Of a DNA stretch of 64,000 bases, positions 43,796-52,232 are shown piece after piece. A model generated the notes under the pieces. That model was not told where the DNA came from. It did not search any database and saw only the letters and a program-made list of their open reading frames with translations. Source of the DNA: Muribaculaceae bacterium (GTDB taxonomy: Bacteria; Bacteroidota; Bacteroidia; Bacteroidales; Muribaculaceae). Each line of letters starts with the position of its first letter. Positions within the stretch are counted from its first letter, which is position 1. Position numbers and translations under genes: made by a program. The stretch is taken from positions 1 through 64,000 of the forward strand of contig JAFLTQ010000008.1 of NCBI GenBank assembly GCA_022510385.1, read 5' to 3'.

Positions 43796-44440
43796 ATGGC
43801 TTCAATGTATGAAACTATTTTAGAGTTGCCCCTTTTCAAAGGAATCGGGGAGGAGCAACTATCTTATATGCTGGAGAAAACAGGATTCGATTTTCTAAAA
43901 TTCAATGACAGAGAGTCGATATATTTAGCAGGCGAAAAAGTTAAGGGAATTGATTTTATTCTGGATGGTAAGGTTATAAATCGGTATGCTATCAAAAATT
44001 CCGATATTAATGTATTGGAAATTATGGGAAAAGGAAGCATTCTCGGAGCTAATAATCTTTACGGGATGATAACGCATTATTTGGCAGATTCTTTATCAAT
44101 CGGGAAAGTGAGCGTTATGCGAGTTGACAAAGCTCAGTATATGTCAATTTTACAAATACATCCGATTTTTATTCTGAATTTTGTGAATTATCTTTCAGCT
44201 GCTGCACAAAGAAATGCAGAAATTCTCATAGAAAGAGAAGTTTCAGGAATAAGTCGTGATTTAAAGATACTTGGTCTTTCACTAACCTCAAGGATGGCTG
44301 AGAGGATAATGATTGAAGGCAGCGATGAATCGTTTGCGGAGTATTGTGGTGTGAGCCTACCTCATTTCAGGGAATGGAAGAAGGAGGAATCCGCAAATGG
44401 AAGAATTAAGATAGAAGGGAATATAATCATACTTAAATAA
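43796..44440 (+). CDS. CRP/FNR-family regulator with a reduced HTH
   Basis: 214 residues from the ATG at 43796 (43805 is also possible; a TTG at 43739 lies inside the tRNA terminator and is rejected). The cyclic-nucleotide-binding-like beta-roll is clear (LPLFKGIGEEQLSYML, YLAGEKVKGIDFILDGKV, GKGSILGANNLYG). The C-terminal HTH is short: FAEYCGVSLPHFREWKKEES followed by IKIEGNIIIL, with the first HTH helices hard to place. The ligand is unknown and the cAMP-binding PRSE-type residues are not seen. It lies 22 bases ahead of a nucleoside transporter and could regulate it. Confidence 0.82.
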   Translation: MASMYETILELPLFKGIGEEQLSYMLEKTGFDFLKFNDRESIYLAGEKVKGIDFILDGKVINRYAIKNSDINVLEIMGKGSILGANNLYGMITHYLADSLSIGKVSVMRVDKAQYMSILQIHPIFILNFVNYLSAAAQRNAEILIEREVSGISRDLKILGLSLTSRMAERIMIEGSDESFAEYCGVSLPHFREWKKEESANGRIKIEGNIIILK

Positions 44441-44470
44441 AGGAAAAAAGAAAAGCTGACTATGGTGAAA

Positions 44471-45808
44471 ATGATTAGAACGCGCTTAGCAGCGATGAGC
44501 TTCCTGGAATTTGCCGTTTGGGGAAGCTATCTGATCTCATTAGGAAATTTTCTATCAGGTATAGGGCTTGCTAAAGATATCTATTGGTTTTATACGGTAC
44601 AAGGAATAGTTTCAATCTTGATGCCGGCTCTTGTAGGAATAGTGGCTGATAAATGGGTACAGGCACAAAAGATGCTTAGCTTATGTCATTTGATAGCAGG
44701 ACTTTCCATGGGGGCAGCCGGATGGTATTGTCTCTCTCATGGGGAAAATGTTGAATTCGGACCGCTGTTTGTTTTATATACTGTTTCTGTGGCCTTCTAT
44801 ATGCCAACGATAGGACTTTCAAATGCCGTTGCCTATTCGGCATTAAGTAAAGCAGGCTTAGACACAATCAAGGCTTTCCCCCCTATAAGGGTATTGGGTA
44901 CTGTCGGATTCATAGTAGCCGAACTGATGGTCAATTTCATACATATAGAGGGAGTCAGTATGCAATACACCTGCTATCAATTATTCCTCTCGGGTGCATT
45001 CAGCCTTGTGATGGTGGGGTATGCGCTAACGATGCCGGCATGTCCTGTCAACAAGTCAAAGACTGCCGGAGGTTTGGCAGAGGCATTGGGTATCAAGGCT
45101 TTTTCTCTGTTTAAAGAAAAAAGAATGGCCATTTTCTTTATATTCAGCTTTATGCTTGGGGTATCCCTTCAAATCACCAATAGTTATGGCACTCCTTTCA
45201 TTTCCTCATTCAGCCAGGTTGTGGAATATGCCAATTCATGGGTGGCCAAAAATTCCACAGCGTTAATTTCATTGTCACAAATGAGTGAGACTCTATGCAT
45301 CTTGTTGATACCCTTCTGTTTAAAGAAGTTTGGTATAAAGGCAGTGATGTTGATGTCTATGTTTGCATGGGTTCTTAGATTCGGTTTCTTCGGGTTAGGG
45401 AATCCCGAAGGTGGAGTCGCTTTATTTGTAGCATCTATGATTGTTTACGGAGTGGCGTTCGACTTCTTTAATGTATCCGGTTCTTTATATGTAGATACTC
45501 AGACAGATGCCTCAATGAGAAGCAGTGCTCAAGGTCTATTTATGCTTATGACTAATGGTCTGGGAGCTACAGCCGGCACTTTGGTGGCAGGCGCAATAGT
45601 AAATCATTTTGTTTATAGTCATGAAGATCCAATGGCTCAGATTGAAGGATGGAAGATTTCATGGTATTGCTTTGCAGGTTTTGCTTTGATAGTAGCAATT
45701 GCTTTCTGGTTGATATTCAAAGATGACACCAAAACAAAAGATAAAGAAAAAGATATTTTTCAGGATTCTGATCCCGGAGGTATGGTTGTAGAGAATGGGA
45801 ACGTGTAA
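44471..45808 (+). CDS. Nucleoside:H+ symporter family permease (MFS, NupG/XapB-like)
   Basis: 445 residues from the ATG at 44471 (MIRTRLAAMSFLEFAVWG, the conserved opening of the family); an ATG at 44462 adds three residues. Twelve hydrophobic segments are recognisable, and the family traits WGSYLISLG, the AYSAL segment and GLFMLMTNGLGATAG fit nucleoside permeases. It imports nucleosides across the inner membrane, which would pair with the purine nucleoside phosphorylase encoded elsewhere in the window. It follows the CRP-like regulator and precedes rsmE by 35 bases. Confidence 0.88.
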   Translation: MIRTRLAAMSFLEFAVWGSYLISLGNFLSGIGLAKDIYWFYTVQGIVSILMPALVGIVADKWVQAQKMLSLCHLIAGLSMGAAGWYCLSHGENVEFGPLFVLYTVSVAFYMPTIGLSNAVAYSALSKAGLDTIKAFPPIRVLGTVGFIVAELMVNFIHIEGVSMQYTCYQLFLSGAFSLVMVGYALTMPACPVNKSKTAGGLAEALGIKAFSLFKEKRMAIFFIFSFMLGVSLQITNSYGTPFISSFSQVVEYANSWVAKNSTALISLSQMSETLCILLIPFCLKKFGIKAVMLMSMFAWVLRFGFFGLGNPEGGVALFVASMIVYGVAFDFFNVSGSLYVDTQTDASMRSSAQGLFMLMTNGLGATAGTLVAGAIVNHFVYSHEDPMAQIEGWKISWYCFAGFALIVAIAFWLIFKDDTKTKDKEKDIFQDSDPGGMVVENGNV

Positions 45809-45843
45809 AAAATTGTAAGATTTTGCACCAGGCTCTCAGATAG

Positions 45844-46548
45844 ATGATTCAATTTTATTCGCCTGACATAGAAAAAACACTTACCCTTCCCGAAGAAGAG
45901 TCGGGTCATTGTGTGAGAGTCCTCAGAATGAGAGAGGGAGAGGAAATAAGGGTGACTGACGGTAAAGGCAATATCTACTATTGTAAAATTACTGAAGCTA
46001 ATCATAGACAGGTAGCCCTTGAAATTTTACGCAAAGAGTCAAAACCTCATCGAGGATATGAGATCATATTGGCTATAGCTCCTACAAAAAATAGCGATCG
46101 TCTCGAAAGGATGGTAGAGAAAGCTACGGAAATTGGAGTTGATAAGATAGTTTTGTTGAAATGCCAAAGGAGCGAAAGAAAAAACCAGCGTATTGACCGA
46201 CTCAACAGGATTATCATATCGGCAATGAATCAAAGCCTTGATTCTTATTTGCCTAAATTACAAGATATTACACCTCTTAAGGAGTTTGTTTCCAATCAGT
46301 CGTCAAATTTTCAGAAATTTTTTGGATATTGTGATAAAAATTATCCTTTAAAGAATTTTTCTCAAGAGTGTGAAGCATCAAAATCAGTGGTAATAATGAT
46401 TGGTCCTGAAGGAGATTTTTCCCCGGAAGAGGTTGAAATGAGCGTAGCCCATGGTTTTGTGCCTGTAACCTTTGGAAATAAAAGACTCCGCACTGAAACA
46501 GCGGGAGTCTATGCGTTATGCGCTATAAATGTGCTCAACGAGCTCTAA
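45844..46548 (+). CDS. rsmE: 16S rRNA (uracil-1498-N3)-methyltransferase
   Basis: 234 residues with an N-terminal PUA-like domain (ESGHCVRVLRMREGEEIRV) and a SPOUT methyltransferase domain with the knot sequences LLKCQRSERK, IGPEGDFSPEE and LGK-like FGNKRLRTETA. It methylates 16S rRNA in the 30S subunit using S-adenosylmethionine. Its TAA overlaps the stop of the convergent gene by four bases. Confidence 0.95.
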   Translation: MIQFYSPDIEKTLTLPEEESGHCVRVLRMREGEEIRVTDGKGNIYYCKITEANHRQVALEILRKESKPHRGYEIILAIAPTKNSDRLERMVEKATEIGVDKIVLLKCQRSERKNQRIDRLNRIIISAMNQSLDSYLPKLQDITPLKEFVSNQSSNFQKFFGYCDKNYPLKNFSQECEASKSVVIMIGPEGDFSPEEVEMSVAHGFVPVTFGNKRLRTETAGVYALCAINVLNEL

Positions 46549-47123
46549 AGATTAAAGTAGTAAGTGCCGGTTGACAATACTGCATAATAGTTATAATTGA
46601 ACCCATTGAAATAATAAGAAGTGTTGTAAGCCGGCGTATCAACTCCGAAATTCCAGGTTTGAGTGTAAGGATCCCAGGAATTCACCACAGTCACGTCGTA
46701 CATTGCTCCATTATAAGAATAAGAAACCACTAAAGGAATCTGCACCAACACGCTTTCCGAGTCATAACCTGTCGCCATTACATTAATTGTACCTTGATTA
46801 ACGCCGGCCTGAGGAGGAGCGGCAAGAAATCCCGGAGCACCCCAACCGGGAGGCACCGGAGAAGGTGGTGGAGGTGCAACAGGAGGTGCAGCAGGCGGAG
46901 GTGGTGGAGGTGTCCCACCTCCTAATGGAGGAGCAGAAGGCGGCGGTGGTGTACCGACTCCAAATTGAGGGCCGGGAGGAGGGGGTGGAGGAGAATCTAC
47001 TCCAAATTGAGGGCCGGGAGGATGGGGAGCCATCTGGGCACTTGCAACTACACTTCCGGTAACATTAAGAATAGCAACCAAAAGGATACTTCTAATAATT
47101 GAGGGGAGTCGGGTGGCTTTCAT
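46545..47123 (-). CDS. Secreted proline-rich protein with C-terminal Tyr/Asn-rich domain
   Basis: 192 residues; not recognised. A signal peptide (SILLVAILNVTGSVVASAQ, cleaved near residue 29) is followed by about 75 residues of Pro/Gly/Ala with repeated GPQFGV(D/G)(S/T)PPPPP units, which would form an extended polyproline helix. From about 108 a compact, beta-rich domain begins (GTINVMATGYD, VSYSYNGAMYDVTVV) and ends in a Tyr/Asn-rich stretch. It may be an exported surface or envelope protein with a proline spacer. It is convergent with rsmE and divergent from ftsK; no good promoter element was found. Confidence 0.75.
   Translation of the reverse strand: MKATRLPSIIRSILLVAILNVTGSVVASAQMAPHPPGPQFGVDSPPPPPPGPQFGVGTPPPPSAPPLGGGTPPPPPPAAPPVAPPPPSPVPPGWGAPGFLAAPPQAGVNQGTINVMATGYDSESVLVQIPLVVSYSYNGAMYDVTVVNSWDPYTQTWNFGVDTPAYNTSYYFNGFNYNYYAVLSTGTYYFNL
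46860..47040 (-). repeat. Low-complexity proline-coding repeat
   Basis: About 180 bases coding for the Pro-rich part, with two near-copies of a unit encoding PGPQFGV followed by 5-6 Pro codons and further PPPP runs. Long GGTGGA/GGAGGT runs are visible on the plus strand. Confidence 0.8.
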
Positions 47124-47213
47124 AACTAAAGAGTTTTTTCTTTAATAACAACAGAAAAGATAATAAGTTGTTTTTCTAAATTTAAAAAAGAGAGGTTACA
47201 AAACATTTTTTAT

Positions 47214-47221
47214 TATCTTTG
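47214..47221 (+). promoter_or_regulatory. -7 element of ftsK
   Basis: TATCTTTG matches TAnnTTTG. The -33 region is poor. The start near 47227 leaves about 48 bases to the ATG at 47275. Confidence 0.55.
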
Positions 47222-47274
47222 CAGAACGGTTCTATAGGGGACAAGAATAGCAAAAAAGTGTCAGAAAAAGGTAG

Positions 47275-50088
47275 ATGAGAAGGTACGAAACATTTAATCC
47301 GGAGATACCGGAAGATGCCGATAAAGCTGAGAAAGCGGATGTTGCGGAATTGCCCGTTTATGATTTAACGGGAACGAAAAAGAGAGAGGATGGAGAGGTT
47401 AAACAACAATTAAAAAATAAGAATAAAAAAGGGGGAAAATCAAAAGAAAAAAGGGAAAAGACTCCGGGTTCGTCATCTAAAGTAGTAGGATTTTTCACTT
47501 CTAAGACTCTTAGATGGATCGTCGGGCTTTTTTTAGCATTTTTTGCTATTTATGTGGGAATAGCCTTTATCTCATATTTTTCTACTTGTATAAATGACCA
47601 ATCGGAAATTCATAATACGGCAATAGGAAGCTCCGGGAAAATATCAAATGCAGCGGGAGAAGGAGGAGCCAGACTGTCAGATTTTTTGATAAATGAATTT
47701 TTTGGAGTCGGTTCCTTTGTCTTAATAATCTGGATGCTTGCCATCGGCATGAGGCTGGTGACGGGAAAACCACGTTTTAAGATAGTAAACTTTACAATAA
47801 AATGTATCGTTGCCTTAATAACTATCTCATTGATTGTGGGTTTACTGACTATTGGTATGGAAACCTCCGTAAATTGGGGAGGTTATCATGGGCGGTATGT
47901 CAATGAATTCATCATTCATTTTTTAGGATGGTCGGGAGCTTTTATCCTCTGTCTCTTCATGATTTGTTGCTTTGTCCTTATTTGTATGCGAGATGTGGTG
48001 AAATGGGGATTAAAACAGAGAGAAAAATATTTGGAAAAACGTCGGATAAAACGTGAGGAGAGGGAAGCTGAATTGGCCAAAGAGATGGAGCTCAAGGAGA
48101 TGCGTCGTCAGGAAGATCAGGTTGGGAATGCCGATATAATAGATTCTTCAGACAAGACGGCTGATGATGAGGTGGAAGAAGAAGAGACTGAAGCCTCAAA
48201 GCAGACTTTGGAATTAAGGTTTGATGACGTAGACAAATATTCAGAATCATCAGAGGAGGAAGAAGAGAGAAGGGAAGATCCGAGGTATGAATATGTCTAT
48301 TCGGCAGAGAATGACCATCAACAGGGTGGCACTGACGTTGAGAAGAGTCTTCAAGAGGAAACTCAGGGTAATGATTTTGACAGTTACACTTTAAGTGAAT
48401 TTAGTTCAAATGAAGCTAACCATGGAGGTGAAACCGGATCAAGTCAGGAAAGATTATCCACTGATGAAAATTATGTTATATCAGGAAGTAATGAAAAAAC
48501 CGGGGAGAATTCGGGAGGTGACATAGAATTGAATATGGTAGTGAATGTAAACACCATATCAGAAACAAAAGGTAAGTCGCAGGGTATAGGTAACGATAGT
48601 CCCGAGCATTTCCCCTATAAATTCCCATCATTTGAACTTCTCTTACCCGGGAAGGAACAGATATTGGTTGATGAAGAGGAACAGATTGCCAACAAAGAGA
48701 GGATACGCAAGACTTTGTTGGATTTTGATATTCCCATAGTAAGTATTGAAGCTACCATCGGGCCCACTGTAACTCTCTATGAAATTGTGCCGGATAAGGG
48801 GATAAGGGTATCTAAAATCAGATCGTTGGTAGATGATATAGCCCTGAGTCTTTCAGCTGACGGAATACGTATCATAGCTCCCATTCCCGGCAAAGGAACA
48901 GTTGGCATAGAAGTAGCTAACAAGGTGAAACAAACAGTTTCAATGCGTACTGTATTGAAATCACCAAATTTTCAATCCACAAAATATAAGTTGCCAATAG
49001 CATTGGGCTCCACCATATCAAATGAGGTTTATATGGCAGATTTGGCAAAGATGCCTCATTTGCTTGTTGCAGGTGCAACCGGTCAGGGTAAATCTGTGGG
49101 GTTGAATGCTATAATCACGTCTCTGTTATATAGCAAACGTCCTGATGAACTGAAGTTTGTGATGATAGATCCCAAGATGGTGGAATTTTCTCTTTATGCG
49201 AAAATAGAGGGACATTATCTTGCAAAGATACCTGATGCAGAAGATGCTGTGATCACGGATATGGATAAGGTCGTTGCAACCCTGAATTCACTATGCATTG
49301 AGATGGATAACCGTTATCAACTTATGAAGGAGGCTGCGACAAAAAATATTATTGAATATAACGACAAGATTAAAGAAAAGAAACTGAACCCTAATGAAGG
49401 GCATAAGTTTATGCCTTATATAGTTGTAATCGTTGACGAGTTTTCAGATTTGATAATGACTGCGGGTAAAGAGGTTGAAATTCCGATAGCTCGACTTGCC
49501 CAGAAAGCAAGAGCAGTTGGTATGCATGTGATAGTTGCTACACAACGTCCCTCAACAAATGTTATTACCGGTATTATCAAAGCCAATTTCCCGGCAAGAA
49601 TTGCTTTTAAAGTGTCGTCAGGTATAGATAGCAAGACTATCCTTGACACTACAGGCGCACAGCAACTAATCGGTCGAGGCGATATGCTTGTCAGCAATAG
49701 TGCACCGATGGAAAGAGTGCAATGCGCATTTGTTGATACTCCCGAAGTAGAGAAAATTGCAGAACATATAGCCTCTCAGCCATATCAGCAGGGAGCCTAT
49801 ATCTTACCGGAACCAACCACAGGTAAAGGAGACGGTGACTATGAAGGAGGAGGAGTTGGAAGCCTGCAGGAACGCGATCCACTTTTTGAAGAGGTGGCTC
49901 GTCTTGTTGTCCAATCCAACACTGCATCAACTTCTTCCGTGCAGAGAAGATATTCCATAGGCTACAATAGGGCCGGTAAAATAATGGACCAACTTGAGGC
50001 GGCAGGAATTGTGGGGCCTGCTCAAGGAGGGAAGGCTCGAAGTGTATTGGTTGATCCAATTTCTCTGGAATCTATTCTTTCAAACTAA
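47275..50088 (+). CDS. ftsK: DNA translocase FtsK
   Basis: 937 residues. FtsK pumps chromosome DNA at the division septum and triggers dimer resolution. An N-terminal Lys-rich head, four transmembrane segments (about 80-245), a long acidic linker (about 265-440) and the motor domain with Walker A GATGQGKS (600-607), VMIDPKMVEFS and VVIVDEFSDLIM, then the C-terminal winged-helix gamma domain (RRYSIGYNRAGKIMDQLEAAG) that reads KOPS sites. A lolA-like gene follows 43 bases later, as is usual in Bacteroidota. Confidence 0.96.
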   Translation: MRRYETFNPEIPEDADKAEKADVAELPVYDLTGTKKREDGEVKQQLKNKNKKGGKSKEKREKTPGSSSKVVGFFTSKTLRWIVGLFLAFFAIYVGIAFISYFSTCINDQSEIHNTAIGSSGKISNAAGEGGARLSDFLINEFFGVGSFVLIIWMLAIGMRLVTGKPRFKIVNFTIKCIVALITISLIVGLLTIGMETSVNWGGYHGRYVNEFIIHFLGWSGAFILCLFMICCFVLICMRDVVKWGLKQREKYLEKRRIKREEREAELAKEMELKEMRRQEDQVGNADIIDSSDKTADDEVEEEETEASKQTLELRFDDVDKYSESSEEEEERREDPRYEYVYSAENDHQQGGTDVEKSLQEETQGNDFDSYTLSEFSSNEANHGGETGSSQERLSTDENYVISGSNEKTGENSGGDIELNMVVNVNTISETKGKSQGIGNDSPEHFPYKFPSFELLLPGKEQILVDEEEQIANKERIRKTLLDFDIPIVSIEATIGPTVTLYEIVPDKGIRVSKIRSLVDDIALSLSADGIRIIAPIPGKGTVGIEVANKVKQTVSMRTVLKSPNFQSTKYKLPIALGSTISNEVYMADLAKMPHLLVAGATGQGKSVGLNAIITSLLYSKRPDELKFVMIDPKMVEFSLYAKIEGHYLAKIPDAEDAVITDMDKVVATLNSLCIEMDNRYQLMKEAATKNIIEYNDKIKEKKLNPNEGHKFMPYIVVIVDEFSDLIMTAGKEVEIPIARLAQKARAVGMHVIVATQRPSTNVITGIIKANFPARIAFKVSSGIDSKTILDTTGAQQLIGRGDMLVSNSAPMERVQCAFVDTPEVEKIAEHIASQPYQQGAYILPEPTTGKGDGDYEGGGVGSLQERDPLFEEVARLVVQSNTASTSSVQRRYSIGYNRAGKIMDQLEAAGIVGPAQGGKARSVLVDPISLESILSN

Positions 50089-50131
50089 GAAGTTTTGTAA
50101 CTATTTAATGGTTAATAGATTATCAGATAAA

Positions 50132-50752
50132 ATGAAAAAGTTTCTTCTTCTAATAATTGCTTTAATTATAAGTGTTGGAGGGATAAATGCCCAAAACAGT
50201 ATGGCTGCGTCTGCAGTCTTGGATAAGGCTATCGGTAAAATTTTAAATTCTAAAGGTTGTGAAGCCGATTTCAAAATAAATAATGACGGATTCTCCGGGA
50301 GGGGTAAAATAATAACCACCAATAATAAATTCAAGGTATCTCTGCCGGATGCAATAATGTGGTTTAACGGAAAAGATTTATACACTTTTAATGCAGCTAT
50401 ATCAGAAACCACAGTTGTGATTCCTACAGAAGAGGAGTTGACTGAGGCAAATCCTTTAGCTTATGTTACAAGTGCTCCAAAATTATACAATGTTGCATTT
50501 TCAACTGTAAAAAAACCGGATAGATATGTTTTGGAATTAACTCCTAAAAAAAACAGTGGTAATATAAAACGTATCACATTGACAATTAAGAAAAGTGATT
50601 TTACATTGGAAACAATAGTGGTGGAGCCACGCACAGGTTCTCCCATAAGAGCAGATATTTCCGGATTTAAAACCGGAATTTCGTTTTCAGCCAAAGAGTT
50701 TGAATATCCCCAAGATAAATATTCGAAAATTGAATTGATAGATTTAAGGTAA
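50132..50752 (+). CDS. LolA-like outer-membrane lipoprotein carrier protein
   Basis: 206 residues from the ATG at 50132, the only start giving a standard signal peptide (FLLLIIALIISVGGINAQ). The LolA pattern is a single beta-sheet half-barrel: GCEADFKINNDGFSGRGKI, KFKVSLPDAIMWFNGKDLYTFN, RITLTIKKSDFTLETI. LolA carries lipoproteins across the periplasm from LolCDE to LolB. Bacteroidota LolA-like proteins are divergent, so the exact role is inferred. It is downstream of ftsK by 43 bases, with a promoter for trxB beginning in its last codons. Confidence 0.85.
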   Translation: MKKFLLLIIALIISVGGINAQNSMAASAVLDKAIGKILNSKGCEADFKINNDGFSGRGKIITTNNKFKVSLPDAIMWFNGKDLYTFNAAISETTVVIPTEEELTEANPLAYVTSAPKLYNVAFSTVKKPDRYVLELTPKKNSGNIKRITLTIKKSDFTLETIVVEPRTGSPIRADISGFKTGISFSAKEFEYPQDKYSKIELIDLR

Positions 50753-50765
50753 AAAACTAAATTTG
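50734..50765 (+). promoter_or_regulatory. Promoter of trxB
   Basis: -33 ATTG (50734-50737) and -7 TAAATTTG (50758-50765), spacer 20. The -33 lies within the lolA-like coding end. Leader to the ATG at 50839 about 67 bases. Confidence 0.65.
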
Positions 50766-50838
50766 ATTGTTATATTATAAAGACTCAAAAAATTACGATC
50801 AAAAAAGGAACAAAAAATAACAATCAAAAAGAAATATT

Positions 50839-51780
50839 ATGGAAACTACAAAGACTAAAGTATTAATAATAGGATCAGGACCGGCCGGATATACAGCCGC
50901 TTTATATGCATCTCGAGCAAATCTCAATCCTCTGATTTATGAGGGGGAACAACCCGGTGGACAACTTACTCAGACTACAGAAATAGAGAATTTTCCCGGC
51001 TATCCCCAGGGAGTCAATGGCACGGAGATGATGGGACATTTCCGCGAGCAGGCTTTAAGGTTTGGGGCAGAAATAAAATCAAGGACTATCTCTAAAGTTG
51101 ACTTTTCACAAAGACCATTCATATGTGAAGATGAAAGAGGCGATAAAATAGAGGCGGAAGCGGTGATAATTTCTACCGGCGCATCAGCCCGATATCTTGG
51201 TTTACCGGATGAAGAAAAATATCGTGGACTTGGAGTGAGCGCTTGTGCAACCTGCGACGGATTCTTCTATAGGGGAAGAAATGTGGCAGTAGTAGGCGGA
51301 GGCGACACAGCCTGCGAAGAGGCTCTCTATCTGGCAGGAATTGCAAAGAAAGTTTATCTGATTGTAAGGCGAAACATACTGCGAGCATCAAGAGTGATGC
51401 AGAAAAGGGTAAGAGAGAATCCAAACATTGAGATACTCTTTAATTGCAACACAGAAGGACTATTCGGTAAAGACTTGTTGGAAGGAGCTCATATTGTTAG
51501 ATTCAAGGACACCCCTCACGAGGAAAAATTCGATATTGAAATTGAAGGATTTTTCTTGGCTATAGGACATACTCCAAACACAGGGATATTTCAGGATTTT
51601 ATAGAAACTGATGCCGAGGGATATATAAAAGTTAAAGGTAACACCTCCCATACGAATGTGGAAGGAGTTTTTGCAGCCGGAGATTGTTGTGACCCCAGAT
51701 ATCGTCAGGCGGTTGTCGCTGCAGGCTCGGGTTGTAAAGCTGCAATGGATGCAGAAAAATTTCTTATGCTTGAAGAATGA
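50839..51780 (+). CDS. trxB: Thioredoxin reductase
   Basis: 313 residues. It reduces thioredoxin with NADPH through FAD. The FAD site GSGPAGYTAAL (12-22), the redox pair CATC (136-139), the NADPH site GGGDTACEEA and the C-terminal FAD motif GVFAAGDCCDPRYRQ are all present. It starts a probable operon with dCMP deaminase (overlap ATGA) and ctpA. Confidence 0.96.
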   Translation: METTKTKVLIIGSGPAGYTAALYASRANLNPLIYEGEQPGGQLTQTTEIENFPGYPQGVNGTEMMGHFREQALRFGAEIKSRTISKVDFSQRPFICEDERGDKIEAEAVIISTGASARYLGLPDEEKYRGLGVSACATCDGFFYRGRNVAVVGGGDTACEEALYLAGIAKKVYLIVRRNILRASRVMQKRVRENPNIEILFNCNTEGLFGKDLLEGAHIVRFKDTPHEEKFDIEIEGFFLAIGHTPNTGIFQDFIETDAEGYIKVKGNTSHTNVEGVFAAGDCCDPRYRQAVVAAGSGCKAAMDAEKFLMLEE

Positions 51781-52232
51781 AAGAGATGTCTCAAGAAAAT
51801 CAAGAAACTAAAGAGCGCCGTTTGGATATAAGATATCTTCGGATGGCGAGCATTTGGAGTGAAAATTCCTATTGCCGGAGAAGGCAGGTGGGAGCACTCT
51901 TGGTAAAAGACAAGATGATCATTTCCGATGGATATAACGGAACTCCATCCGGTTTCCCCAATATATGTGAGGATGATGATAACCGCACATTGCCATATGT
52001 TCTGCATGCAGAGGCAAATGCTATCACTAAAGTTGCTAAAAGCAACAATTCGAGCGAGGGTAGTACGTTATATGTAACAGACAGCCCTTGCATCGAATGT
52101 GCCAAGCTTATAATCCAGGCAGGAATAAAGAGAGTGGTCTATTCGAGGAAATATAGGCTGACGGATGGCGTAGACCTGATGAAAACAGCAGGAATAAACA
52201 TAGAATACATACCAATAACGGATGAAAAATAG
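51777..52232 (+). CDS. dCMP deaminase family protein
   Basis: 151 residues. It deaminates dCMP to dUMP for dTMP synthesis, or belongs to the closely related ComEB group. Zinc ligands are His77-Ala-Glu79 (HAE) and Cys105/Cys108 (PCIEC). The N-terminal SIWSENSYCRRRQVGALLV and the YNGTPSG loop are typical. It overlaps trxB by 4 bases and ctpA by 11. Confidence 0.92.
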   Translation: MKEMSQENQETKERRLDIRYLRMASIWSENSYCRRRQVGALLVKDKMIISDGYNGTPSGFPNICEDDDNRTLPYVLHAEANAITKVAKSNNSSEGSTLYVTDSPCIECAKLIIQAGIKRVVYSRKYRLTDGVDLMKTAGINIEYIPITDEK

